A stretch of 64,000 nt of DNA from Alisma plantago-aquatica. Lineage: Eukaryota > Streptophyta > Magnoliopsida > Alismatales > Alismataceae. The number at the start of each line of letters is the position of its first letter. The stretch's first letter is position 1. The notes under the pieces were generated by a model, which was not told the DNA's origin, ran no database searches, and worked only from the letters and a program-made list of their open reading frames with translations. Positions 25,427 to 35,859 of this stretch are shown here, piece by piece. The stretch spans positions 520,501,303 through 520,565,302 of the forward strand of contig OY856409.1 of assembly GCA_963693085.1 (NCBI GenBank), read 5' to 3'. A program made the position numbers and the translations under genes.

Positions 25427-25680
25427 ATGGCTACTATTCTTAGTAGTGAGCGTCAAAATCATATAGATGTTGATATTGGTGACAAGAATGTCATTTACAA
25501 ATACTATTGGGACATCTTCTACTATAAAAAGGAAAGTAAGGGGTAATATATGGATAGAGTTTACTAAAAATAGGTAGATTCATGAAGACAGTTTGCAATC
25601 GTTGTGGAAAATGTCACTATTATTGTCTGGAAAATCACTCCATTTGTGATGATCTACTCATATCCTCAACTGGATTCTAA
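25427..25680 (+). pseudogene. hAT transposase N-terminus (BED finger) relic
   Basis: Three short overlapping frames read in succession like the start of a hAT transposase. First is an acidic start at 25427 (MATILSSERQ … DIGDKNVIY). Then, in another frame, TSSTIKRKVRGNIWIEFTK (about 25510-25576), matching the usual KRK…VW.FFTKI segment. Then, after a stop and frame change, MKTVCNRCGKCHYYC (25582 onward), matching the C-x2-C half of a BED zinc finger. Two frame changes and a stop at 25680 break it. No dimerisation domain follows. The reading is by family resemblance over a short stretch. Confidence 0.4.
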
Positions 25681-25739
25681 AGGATGGACTTTCTATCATT
25701 TAAAGTGGAACTCAAAAAATATGTGATAGTGTGACATTT

Positions 25740-26900
25740 TGGATAGCTACTTGATGTGTGTCACTTTGCAACAAAAACTTTGTGGTTAATCCTAGAGTTT
25801 ATCCTTGTTAACTGTAAAACCACAAGTTAAGGTGATTTATTGGTATAGAAAAGGTCGATCCACAGTCAATGTTTTTAACATTGAAAGTTCTAACCACAAT
25901 GCTTTTGAACAAGCTGCGGAAGTAAAGTTCCAGAGTTTGATGGCTTGATTACGCTAAAACAAGGAATTCAAAGTTGCAATAAAATGAAATTTACACTAAG
26001 AACAATTTAAGAAAAGAGTTATGCTAAAAAGGAGTAAGGAAGAATTATTCTAAAGGCAGAATTAAAATTGCAAGAATGTAAAGGAGGCGATTGAAAACAA
26101 TAGTTTAAGAACAAATTGAATTATAAGAAAAAGATATTGATGATAAGGTTTTTACCACCACGGCCAATGTGAAACTAGATCGATAAATCTACAAGACAAA
26201 TTAGTTAAAAGAGGGCATGAAAGACATTTATAAATGCATCTACAAAAGACATGGCTCATTGTAAACCCATAGATCCTGGCATTTGGAGATCCCATCCTGT
26301 CATCCCAATAAGGATCCTTCGGTGATAACATCCGGACTCCTCATGCATTCATTTGGTTGTTATGAGTCTTGGGATCCGTGATCACATCCTCCAAGACTAA
26401 CATATGATGCAAACGAGAGATCAAATCATTAAGGTTGGCAAAAATCCAAATGAGAAGACAATTAAAAAAAAGTCATCCTATAAGTAATAATCAGGTCCAT
26501 CATGGCCTTGGGATTACTCCCCACACCTCGATATGAGAACTACTCGCTAGCCACAACAAAAGAAGGAGAAGCAAAGGAAGGAAGAAAGAAACCCGTAAAA
26601 TAAATAATGAAGAATCCCCAAGGGGATCTTGCTAGTGACAATTACACTCCTTGCTCCCTTAGGAAAGTATTTAAAAAATATGACCAAAATGAGGATGAAT
26701 ATACATTCATCAAAATACCCCAGACATGAGCTTTTACTTGTCCTCAAGAAATTAAAATCACAAATAATTCCAATTTGTACGAGCAACATGTCTATCATCA
26801 CCCTCATAGCCATCACTTTGTTCCTTGCCACCTAATTTGGCCAAGCAACCAAATCTCCTAGAACCACATAACACAAAATTCCATATTTCCTATCAAAGCA
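25740..26900. mobile_element. Non-coding retroelement module (second copy type)
   Basis: Shares its plan with 470-700: GGTCGATCCACAG (25854) against GGTCGAACCACAG (526), then a GATTACGCTAA word (25948; 640) and a purine-rich AAG/AAC stretch. It has no palindrome array and no credible coding sequence. I take it as a fragment of a related non-coding retroelement. Both ends are open. Confidence 0.3.
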
Positions 26901-27307
26901 TGTTTAATAACTTATTTCTAAATCAGAACTTTGTAAAAAAATAGGCTTCATATTGCTTCTACTTTGACACTCTCAATTTTCTTTTTTGTGAGTTTTCACA
27001 CTAGAACAATAGGAAAAAAGGTGGAAGAAGATGATCCCTTCTCTATACGACTCGGGATTTCTTAGTTCATTGACTTGTGGTTACATTGACCATAATTTTT
27101 TTGTGCTCTTTGGCATATTTAGATGGTATTCCCCTATTAAATTTTTAGGGGGTACATAAGAATGGAGGTAGGGAAGGCATACCACCCCGAACTTGGAGTT
27201 TGTCATTGGGTGGTTTTCTGTTGAGGAGTTATGGTGGGAGAAGGTTGTTCATGTTCTTCAAAACTTTCACTTTTTTCAAGTATTTTAATTGTATCGAATC
27301 GAGTTTT
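26901..27307. other. Unassigned
   Basis: No recognised coding or structural feature. A frame at 27200-27538 overlaps the tandem duplication and a mirror frame on the other strand; neither resembles a known family. Confidence 0.25.
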
Positions 27308-27830
27308 CCTATCAACACATTATACAAGATATATGACAAGCTAATCTGCAAGTTAAATGAGGAAAATTCATGTTTGGTTCTTATTGATACAATATGGCTT
27401 GCCAATATCCAAGGAGTGATGCTAGCTTTGGTGTCCCAAGTGACATGGTGTTTTCTAATCATGGCAATTTGTGAACAATTTTGCATAGAAAAGTTACTAA
27501 GTTCAAAGGGGTACAATGATACAAATATCCTTGTATGAAAAGTTTCACTTTTTTCAGGGAGTGTCATTGTAGCAGATCAAAATTTCCTATCAACACATTA
27601 TACAATATATATGACAAGCTAAACTGCAAGTTAAAACAAGAATAATTTATGTTTCGTTCTTATTGTTACAATACTACTTGCCAACATTTCCAAGGAGTGA
27701 TGCTAGTTTCATGGTCCTAAGTGACATGGCATTTTTTAATCATGGCAATTTGTGAAAATTGTTGTATTGAAAATTTACTAAATTCAAAGGGGCATAATGA
27801 TACAAATATCCTTGTATGAAAACAAAGCTC
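27308..27830. repeat. 278-bp tandem duplication (diverged)
   Basis: Two copies begin CCTATCAACACATTATACAA (27308 and 27586) and run in parallel through AGGAGTGATGCTAG, AATCATGGCAATTTGTGA and GATACAAATATCCTTGTATG. The copies carry many substitutions and small indels, so the duplication is old. No function is evident. Confidence 0.8.
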
Positions 27831-28139
27831 ATCTGCTACATTCTTTTTTATTGTTCTACTGCTAAGATCTGATGGGATGAAAGCATCAAGAAAGATGATA
27901 TCCCATTAGTCCCTGAAACCTACGAAGACCTCATCATAAGTCCAAGCAGGAAAATCCATTTTTTTCACCTAACAACTATACACCATATCTGCAAGTACAT
28001 AAATAGCATTACTTCTGAAATTTGTAAAGTTGGTGCTACACACATTTAGCACACCATCAAACTAAATTTTGATTGCTTAGAAACTATGTACATATAGGTT
28101 CTCTTTTTGCCCCTATCATGTTCTACATCTACTTTTTTT
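27831..28139. other. Unassigned
   Basis: No recognisable feature. Similarity to the copia LTR at 2841-3575 stops near 28140, so this is either a diverged remainder of that LTR or unrelated sequence. Confidence 0.25.
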
Positions 28140-28452
28140 TCATCAATACCATCTCTTACTTACCAAAAAAATAGTCTTGTGTTATTGTTGTCTATTAGCC
28201 TTCCACAGTAACATCCAATTAGGGACATAATATATACTCTTAACATATATATGATCTCAATGTTCAAGTCTTCTACCCAAAGACATACTTCACTAAGTAA
28301 TATCATTCTATATACATTTATTATGTTACATCATTATCTCATAACTGAAACAAACAGAATCAATTGGAAGATTTTCTTTATTATTAATCACATCATTTAC
28401 AAGATATACCATTACAACCATCATATGATTTTCTCTATGGGCATACATACCA
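28140..28452 (-). mobile_element. Ty1/copia 3' LTR (partial)
   Basis: On the minus strand the LTR starts at about 28452 with TGGTATGTATGCCCATAGAG, 25 bp after the pol stop codon. A purine-rich AAGTGGGT tract just before it can serve as the polypurine tract. It matches the LTR at 2841-3575 over about 300 bp, and similarity is lost at about 28140, so the LTR looks truncated. Confidence 0.6.
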
Positions 28453-28476
28453 AAAGAGACCCACTTGCACTTAGAT

Positions 28477-29237
28477 CTAATCTCCCATGAACTTAATCCC
28501 AAGCGATCTAACATGACCATCATGCTTATATTGTGAAAGTTTTTTTTTCAAGGGGTCAACCACATTGCTTTCGGATGGTACTCTATAAATTGCCACATCT
28601 CCTTGTTGTATGATCTCTTGTATGACATGGAACCTCCTTTTTATGTGCTTGTAACATTGATGCTATATGGGTTCCTTAGCTTGTGCAATAACTCCATTGT
28701 TGTCACAATATAGCTCGATTGCATTGTTGTTGCTTGGAACCACCCCAAGCTCTGAATTAAACTTCTTAATCCAAATAGCTTCCTTTGGTACATTGGATGA
28801 AACAATATACTTAGACTCTATTGTAGAAACTACAACTATCTCTTTCTTAGAACTCTTCCAGCTCATAGCTTTGTTGTTGAAGCATAAAACAAATCCATAC
28901 TACAATCTGTAGTCATCTTTGTCAATTTGGAAGTTTGCATCCGTGTAACCCTTTATCACCAACTCCTCCTCTCTGCCATAAACAAGGAATTGATCCTTAG
29001 TTCTCCTCAAGTACTTAATGATGTTCTTCACAATAGTCCAGTGCACATCACTGGGATCTGACTGATATTTTCTCATCTTCCACAAGGCATATGAGACATC
29101 AGGATAAGTACATAATATTGAGTACATGATAGATCCAATTGTAGATGCATAAGGTATCCTACTCATGCATTTCCTTTGTTCACAAGAATTGGGACATTGA
29201 TCTCTAGATATAGTAATGTCATGAGACATTTGGCAGG
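28477..29237 (-). pseudogene. Ty1/copia pol, C-terminal part (RNase H)
   Basis: This is the 3' part of the copia polyprotein, separated from its 5' part (61122-63857) by the 31.9-kb insertion. Minus-strand words in order: MSHDITISRDQCP, RIPYASTIGSIMYSILC, PDVSYAL, QSDPSDVHWTIVKNI, YLRRTKDQFLVYG and GYTDANFQID (RNase H, 29373-28900 frame); after a frame change, SWKSSKKEIVVVSTIESKY and IELYCDNNGVIAQAKEP (28866-28663); and after another, DGHVRSLGIKFMGD with a stop at 28477. This matches the conserved end of plant copia Pol. An extra A near the insertion site (CCAAATG) causes a frameshift. Inactive. Confidence 0.9.
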
Positions 29238-29242
29238 TTGCT
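29238..29242. repeat. Target site duplication, left copy (TTGCT)
   Basis: Five bases directly before the TGTAACACCC terminus of the array. The partner TTGCC lies at 61117-61121, directly after the opposite terminus GTTACA. One transition separates them. Five bases is the usual duplication length for LTR retrotransposon integration. Confidence 0.75.
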
Positions 29243-29949
29243 TGTAACACCCAGATTTTCATAACACATGAGCGGTAGCTATATTTTTTTCTTTCATCTG
29301 GGAGTGTCACAAACATGATAATCATTGCAATTAAAGTAAATGAAACACTTTGCATTGAGTAAAACTGATTCACACATAGTCCTTAATAAAAAGGAAAACT
29401 ACAACTCATATAATATACTTTGTTAATAAGACTATGCATAAAAAGAGATTTCTAAACTCTGGACCGTCTCGGTAGATGGCACCACACTATGCAAGCTTGA
29501 AAATCTCCTAGACCTTCATTTGTTCCTTTGATCCTCAGCTACTCCAAAACCTACAGACATCGCGTCCCCAATCATGCATTGGGAAAATTAGTCGTTCGAG
29601 TAAGTGGCATGAGTATTCTAAAAATATACATAGTTAAAGGACTAGAATATTACAAAAGATTCTTCAACAATATATATATGACGAGCATTAAACTTTGATT
29701 AAAGTCTGTAACATATTCTCTCTTATTACTTAATTTGAAATCTTATCTTTCTACCTTATCTTTCTCTGGAGACATGTACCCTAGTACATGGATCTCAGAC
29801 CTACACCAAAGTGTTTGGTTCATACTTATCTTATCTAATTCCCTCTCATCATACTCATGGATGAGATTATGGGCATGCTCTAAACTAAGATATATTATAC
29901 TTATGATTTTTATCTGATAGTGGCCAACTTTATACAATAAGACCTCCTC

Positions 29950-30150
29950 TGTTGACACCGAAGTGTCCTCTATGGTGCAACGCACCCTCTATTGGCATAA
30001 ATACCCTCTGTTGACACCAAAGTGTCCTCTATTGTGCAAAGCACCCTCTGTTGGCACAATGTGCCCTCTCTTGACACTGAAGTGTCCTCTATGGTGCAAC
30101 ACACCCCCTGTGACACTCGCAGTGTCTGGCACAGTACACCCTCTAAATCA
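29950..30150. repeat. Hairpin array of LTR1
   Basis: A run of short inverted repeats separated by CCTCT-type spacers. Clear ones: GACAC-CGAA-GTGTC (29954-29967), GGTGC-AAC-GCACC (29974-29986), GACAC-CAAA-GTGTC, GGCAC-AAT-GTGCC, GACAC-TGAA-GTGTC and GACAC-TCGCA-GTGTC. Others carry one mismatch (GGCATAAATACC, TGTGCAAAGCACC, GGTGCAACACACC). All have 5-bp stems and 2-5-nt loops. Confidence 0.85.
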
Positions 30151-32389
30151 TCCCAGGACTCTCTAGTGAGGACTTATTATATAATGTATTATGTAAATGT
30201 TTTGAATTAATTATCTTAAGTCTAGTCTTACTAAACTCTAAATCTGAACTTATTTGAAACTGAGTACTGAACATGTACTGAATCATGAATATGAATCTAA
30301 ATCTCTACTCTTAAATTCTATATTGAATCTATTACTGAAATGTGAATATGTATCAAAAATTACTATGTAGTTGAGATTGGGTCTACAACCATTATCATGT
30401 ATCTTTATTCAATATCTGACTACTCAGGCACTGAGTGATTTAAGTTTGAATCTAAATCTGTCATTCTCATTACCTGGGTAAACTTTATTCTAAAACTCTT
30501 ATTTGGTAAACTTACTTCATTTGTACCAATTATGTGATAAAGGAGTCTAATATCTTAGGATAAAGGATCGAAAATGAACAAAGAAATACTAAGTATACCA
30601 AGTAGCTTAAGTCAAGTTTATGAAAGTATCTTAAGTACACCATATCTAAAAATATGAATTCTGACAAGATGGTGCAATCCTTGTTATTAAATATGATGTT
30701 ACCCTGAACCTTAACGTTTGCATATGAACTTCCATATTAAACCTTAAATATCAAAATAGAAATCTTATAAAATATTGTCTTGCAACTTAATCATAGATTA
30801 ATGCATCATCATCTCATAATATTATTCTAAACTCATTGTACAATTTGTTCTTATCCCAATAGTACCTCTATTCTAAAAATTGGACCATATCTTAATATGT
30901 TCAAAACTTATATTTTTCAAATTATAGTTAACTTATAGATATTACTCGTTATAAGAAATCTGATTAACTTATTAGCTCTTAGATTCTCTACATATATAAG
31001 ACATCTTAATCTCATATTTCTAATTGAAATCTAAATACAACATTATATCTATAAATATGTGAAATCCTAATAGCATAATTATACTTTAAAGGTCAATAAA
31101 AGTATCCCAAATCATCAGCTAAGTATGGCTATCTCATCTTGAATATTTATTCATCAATTTAAATCATTTCTAAGAAATCTTATAGAAACATGACTCTTTA
31201 ACTCTCTCATGGACCTGGTACATGAGTCACAACCATTTTGAGCAACATATCTCTATTTGAGATTTTGAGCACATGAACTTATGTAATAATAGAACTATGA
31301 GGAAGATCTTATTTGTATACATTTACATTAAAATATTAGAACATTGAACCACATGAACCATGAAATTCTAATGTAAACATTCTGAGCTTAAAAATATGAA
31401 TACTCATGGGTATGAACCACTTACCTCTTGTACAGATGGTATTGATAAGGAAGTCTCAATTCCAAGTTCCATAACTTTAATAACATGGATATCATCATAG
31501 TTTTATCAGTCCAAGCCTATGTTCCCTCTTTCTATTTCTAAATCTCAAATCCTATCTTCCTAACTATATATACCAATTTAGGGTTCTTAAACATAACTTT
31601 AATCTATGATCACCATAAAATATTTGCGTTGAAATAAAATAAAACTCATACTATATAATCAATATTATCTTTATACTCAAATAAGACATAAATTATCTTA
31701 TGCACTCATATGAACATATAGATCATATAAGAAGAAAATCTCAAACATAGTCATATATACTAATCATACTTGACTCTATAAAGAAATCAAATTAAAAACC
31801 ATTTAGATAAATAATATCAGACTTAATTAGGCATATATATCACTTATTGTCTTAAGATAATCATCCATTATTCTAGATAATGACCACTCAGGTCTGAAAT
31901 TAAATACTAATATGATAACACAAGAAACTCCATTAAATCTTGAGAAAATTAATCATTTAATATAGAAAGATCATGTTTTAAAATATCAAGTCATTTCGTA
32001 ATCAGATCATGGGTGAAATACCCAAAATACCCTTATTAGGGTTTAAATCAAAAACCTTAATTAAACTTCATATAAAAAAGATTAGACTTTGAAACCATGT
32101 TAAGCATATTAAGATACACATTCAATAAAATTTGCATGAATTTATAAAGTCGTTTGCTATTTTTAAGTGACCAAACTTCAAAGTCATATAGTTTTGAACA
32201 CACTATATTTAATAAATATCATCTATCAAAATCATAACTTACAAGTATTTTTACGTGATAGTACTCATCATGAGCTTTCTGTAGGTATCTTGTTTGTCCC
32301 AAACTGAGCTCTACATCTCAGGATATGAATTTTCAAATAGAGTACCTTTTAGATGATTGTTGTCCGTTCAAAGTTGATCTGATGGTGAG

Positions 32390-32880
32390 CTCCCTTGAGC
32401 AGCGCTCGCGGCCCTCCGCCTTCTTCACTCGATAACCAAAAGGCGGGTGTTTCCCCTATTTCATGCCCAAAACGGAGCAGCCGTTTGGAGAGCTTGACGA
32501 CTGATGACCAGGCCCTCCTATCGTGAGTTGCAACCCTCCTTGGCTGCGACTTGGATCGCCTGGATGAGAGGCACCACCGATGATAAAGGAAGGGGGCACA
32601 TTCGAAGGTCTAAGTGGAACAACCCACAACTGCCACCTATCACCGACCCATCCGTATTTGCCCTCGATCTCCCTTTCTACTTCTCTGATTCGCATCAAAC
32701 CCTAGATCTAGGTGTGCGAGGCTTCAAACTCGGGATCCATGAGGTTTTTATAGAATCTTGCCCAAAGGATCTTGGATGGAGACCCTTCTTCATCAGACAC
32801 TATTCAGGTCTGTAAAATAGGGGTCGCATTTCTCTAGTGTTTGAGGACTGGGGTCGCCCCCCTTTTTATTTTATTTTTCT
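32390..32880 (-). promoter_or_regulatory. TATA box and GC-rich start region in LTR1 (copy a)
   Basis: On the minus strand TATAAAAA (32752-32745) is followed by a markedly GC-rich segment inside an otherwise very AT-rich LTR. Transcription would be expected to start about 30 bp downstream, near 32715. The same arrangement recurs in the other units: TATAAAAA at 34178-34171, 39366-39359, 44326-44319 and 60209-60202, and an altered AATAAAAA at 49697-49690 in LTR4. Placed here, R-U5 would be roughly 3.4 kb and include the hairpin array. The start site is inferred. Confidence 0.6.
32456..32695 (-). CDS. Small LTR reading frame, copy in LTR1a
   Basis: A 79-codon frame starting at the first ATG (32695) after the expected transcription start and ending GCSVLGMK-stop. 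It starts MRIREVEREIEG and continues through GDRWQLWV and a Pro/Ser/Gly-rich tail. The frame is also open, with a near-identical start and end, in LTR4 (49640-49401) and longer in LTR5 (60152-59883). In LTR2 it is intact except that codon 2 is TGA. In LTR3 and the second LTR1 copy it has the same TGA plus further stops. I recognise no family. The GC-rich base composition lowers stop frequency on both strands, and the plus strand is also open, so coding is unproven. Confidence 0.3.
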   Translation of the reverse strand: MRIREVEREIEGKYGWVGDRWQLWVVPLRPSNVPPSFIIGGASHPGDPSRSQGGLQLTIGGPGHQSSSSPNGCSVLGMK

Positions 32881-35110
32881 TTTTGCATAAAAGTCCAATC
32901 TATAGAAATAATTCCACAGACCACCACATGGCCCCGTTTGAACTCAACTTTTGGGATAACTGGTATATTATCATTATCTTGTTATGGAAAATATATCATC
33001 TCCAAATTAATTAAAAAGACACTCCAAAAATATCTTTTAATCTATGATCACCATAAAATATTGGCGTTAAAATAAAATAAAACTCATACTATATAATCAA
33101 TATTATCTTTATACTCAAATAAGACATAAATCGTCTTATGCACTCATATGAACATATAGATCATATAAGAAGAAAATTTCAAACATAGTCATATATACTA
33201 ATCTTATTTGACCCTATTATGAAATCAAATTAAAAACCATTTAGATAAATAATATCAGACTTAATTAGGCATATATATCACTTATTCTCTCAAGATAATC
33301 ATCCATTATTATAGATAATGGCCACTCAGGTCCAAAATTAAATACTAATATGATAACACAAGAAACTCCATCAAATCTCTAGAAAATTAATCATTTAATA
33401 TAGTAAGATCATGTATTAAAATATCAAGTCATTTTGTAATCAGATAATGGGTGAAATACCCTTATTTGGGTTTAAATCAAAAACCTTTATAAGACTTCAT
33501 ATAACAAAGATCATGCTTTGAAATCATGTTATGCATATTAAGATACACATTCAATAAAATTTGTATGAATTTCTAAAGTCGTTTTCTATTTTTAATTGAC
33601 CAAACTTCAAAGTCATATAGTTTTAAACACACTATATTTAATAAATATTACATATCAAAATCATAATCTAGAAGTATTTTTATGTGATAGTAATCATCAT
33701 GATCTTTCTATAGGTATCTTGTTAGTCCCAAACCGAGCTCTACACCTCAAGATATGAATTTTCAAATTGGGTACCTTTTAGATGATTGTTGTCCGTTCAA
33801 AGTTGATCTCATGGTGAGCTCCTTTGAGCAGTGCTCATAGCCCTCCACCTTCTTCACCTGATAACCAAAAGGGGGGTGTTTCCCCTATTTCACACCCAAA
33901 ATAGAGCATCCGCTTGAAGAGCTCGACGGCTGATGACCAGGCCCTCCTAGTGCGAGGTGCAACCCTCCTAGGTTGCGGCTTGGATTGCCTGGATGAGCGG
34001 CGTCGTCGATGATAAAGGAAGGGGGCACATTCAAAGGTCCAAGTGGAAGAACCCACAGCTGCCACCTATCACCAGCCCATCCGTCTCCACCCTTGATCTC
34101 TTTTTCTACTTCTCCGATTCACATCAAACCCTTCTAGGTGTGTGAGGCTCCAAACTCAGGATCCATGAGGTTTTTATAGAATCTTACCCAAAGGATCTTA
34201 GACGGAGCCCCTTCTTCATTGGACTCTGTTGAGGTCTGTAAAATAGGGGTCGCGGCTCTCCAGTCCGCGAGGAATGGGGTCGCCCCCCTTTTTATTTTAT
34301 TTTTCTTTTTGCATTAAAGTCCAATCTAAAGAAATAATTCCACATACCACCAAATCACCCCATTTGAACTCAAATTTTGGGATAACTGATATATTATCAT
34401 TATCTTGTTATGGAAAAGATATCAGCTCCAAGTTAATTAAAAAGACACTCCAAAAATATCTTTTAATTAATTGTTGAATAATTACAAATTTAATTACCTA
34501 GGCCTCTAAGTAAATCAAAATCATCTAAAATTTCTCCCACCATCTTATATTCTAATTAGCCATCTACTAAAATTATTATCAACACTTATTATGAGGGCTA
34601 CATACTATATTCCCAATTTTGTACTTCAAGGACCCATTTGTGAATTTTAATAGGTTCAATCATGATTGAATAATGTTCTAGGACCTCGGACCATTCCATG
34701 ATCTTTCAAAAGGTCCAATATCTATTCTCAATTATGGAACTAAAGCATGAATCAATATAACCTCAATGGAAGCTTGTATATGATACAGTCGGTCAACATT
34801 GGTTTAATTCCTTAATAATGAGACCTAAGTTGGTCTAGAGCTCAAACTAGTAACTCAAGTCTTCATATTACATATGTTCGTCACATTATTATTTGCAAGA
34901 ATAATTCATTCATATTCATCTACACCTGACTACAATCACGTACATTTAAGTGATCGTGTGTGTATTGGTTGACCAGATTACTTGTATTACAAATTTGTGA
35001 ACTTAGTTACATACCTAGCCATGTTAGATTCATTAGGTCCCTTGGCATACACTTACTAGAAAACCCCACATTAAAGGCTTACATTAGTTATGAAATTGAG
35101 AATTGTTACC

Positions 35111-35859
35111 ATTCTACCCACCTTAAAATAAATTTCGTCCTCAAAATTTCTCTAGGCTACTACCCACCTTAGGCTTATTCTTACCTCTTCATTTATTGCT
35201 AATTAACATATTGAGGTACACATGTTCAAAATTTTGCATGAAAAGAGATATGTAATGTATTTTCATAAAATATTTATGTAAGAATTGTCTATTACCTTGA
35301 TTTATTGCTCAACTCATACTTAGGGTTTATGAAACTAAACTTGGCTCTATACTTAGGGCATCTACCTCAACCTTGTCATGACTTTCTAACATTAGGTTTA
35401 CATGGTTGTCTATTCTTAGGTTCTTTAGGTAACTCCTACATTCCTAGATATGTGGTGGTTAGGCATATACCCAAAGATGTGGGATTCTGACATGCTATCT
35501 CTCATTAACCAACTAATACATGTGTCCCATACCACACAAGCCAGTAAGAAATGAGAGGTTTATCAAAGTCTAGTGCTTATGACATTCCTCATCAATTCTC
35601 AATTGGCTGGCCATAACCATTGAGAATGGAGAAGCAACATCATTAGCTAGGGTTAGGTTGAAACATGAGACCTAGAGTAGGTAAACATCTATCTCTAACA
35701 TCTCTATTTTTCTAAGGTGAAAACTCTTAGTCGTTCTAGGTTATTGTATCTTTCTATGGGAATCTATCCCTAAACCCTAATCTCTTATCTTCAATCTAGG
35801 GTGACTCTGAGAAACATACTTGCCTAGTGGCCATTTACCAAATTGCTCTGATACCATAT
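35111..35859 (-). mobile_element. Internal domain 1
   Basis: 749 bp between LTR1 and LTR2. On the minus strand it begins at the primer-binding site (35856-35845, TGGTATCAGAGC, perfect; three bases from the LTR2 end) and ends with the purine-rich AAGGTGGGTAGAAT. No protein domain. A 61-codon plus-strand frame (35305-35490) recurs in every unit but is antisense to the element and is carried along by the repeat. It shares GAGAAACATAC with internal domain 3. Confidence 0.85.

Larger units (their letters stand above)
31598..34467. repeat. 1.43-kb tandem duplication within LTR1
   Basis: Copies at 31598-33035 and 33036-34467, each running from CTATGATCACCATAAAATA to ATATCTTTTAAT. The shared word at the junction is TTTAAT (31598, 33036 and 34462), a 6-bp microhomology. 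The copies are not twins. The first shares diagnostic bases with LTR2 (GTTTGTCCCAAAC, TCTTCACTCGATAA); the second shares them with LTR3 (GTTAGTCCCAAAC, TCTTCACCTGATAA). The duplication therefore joined two different LTR subtypes. Confidence 0.85.
29243..35110 (-). mobile_element. LTR1 (with internal duplication)
   Basis: The leftmost LTR; on the minus strand it is the 3'-most one. It starts (plus view) at TGTAACACCC and ends GTTACC, where other copies have GTTACA. It is 5868 bp long because a 1.43-kb segment is duplicated inside (31598-34467); without that it matches the 4.44-kb unit. Its first few hundred bases share diagnostic bases with LTR3 and LTR5, its middle with LTR2, and its last part with LTR3, so it is a mosaic. 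Confidence 0.9.

Noticed and set aside
27200..27567. Two overlapping 112-codon frames on opposite strands
   Set aside because: They span a diverged tandem duplication, mirror each other, and neither continues in the second copy.
32504..32815. Plus-strand frame of 103 codons in the GC-rich LTR region
   Set aside because: It is opposite to the LTR promoter and overlaps the minus-strand frame; low stop density from GC content explains it.
35305..35490. A 61-codon plus-strand frame seen in all four interiors (also 40497, 45451, 50826)
   Set aside because: It is antisense to the element, recurs only because the unit is repeated, has no known motif, and its differences look like ordinary repeat divergence.
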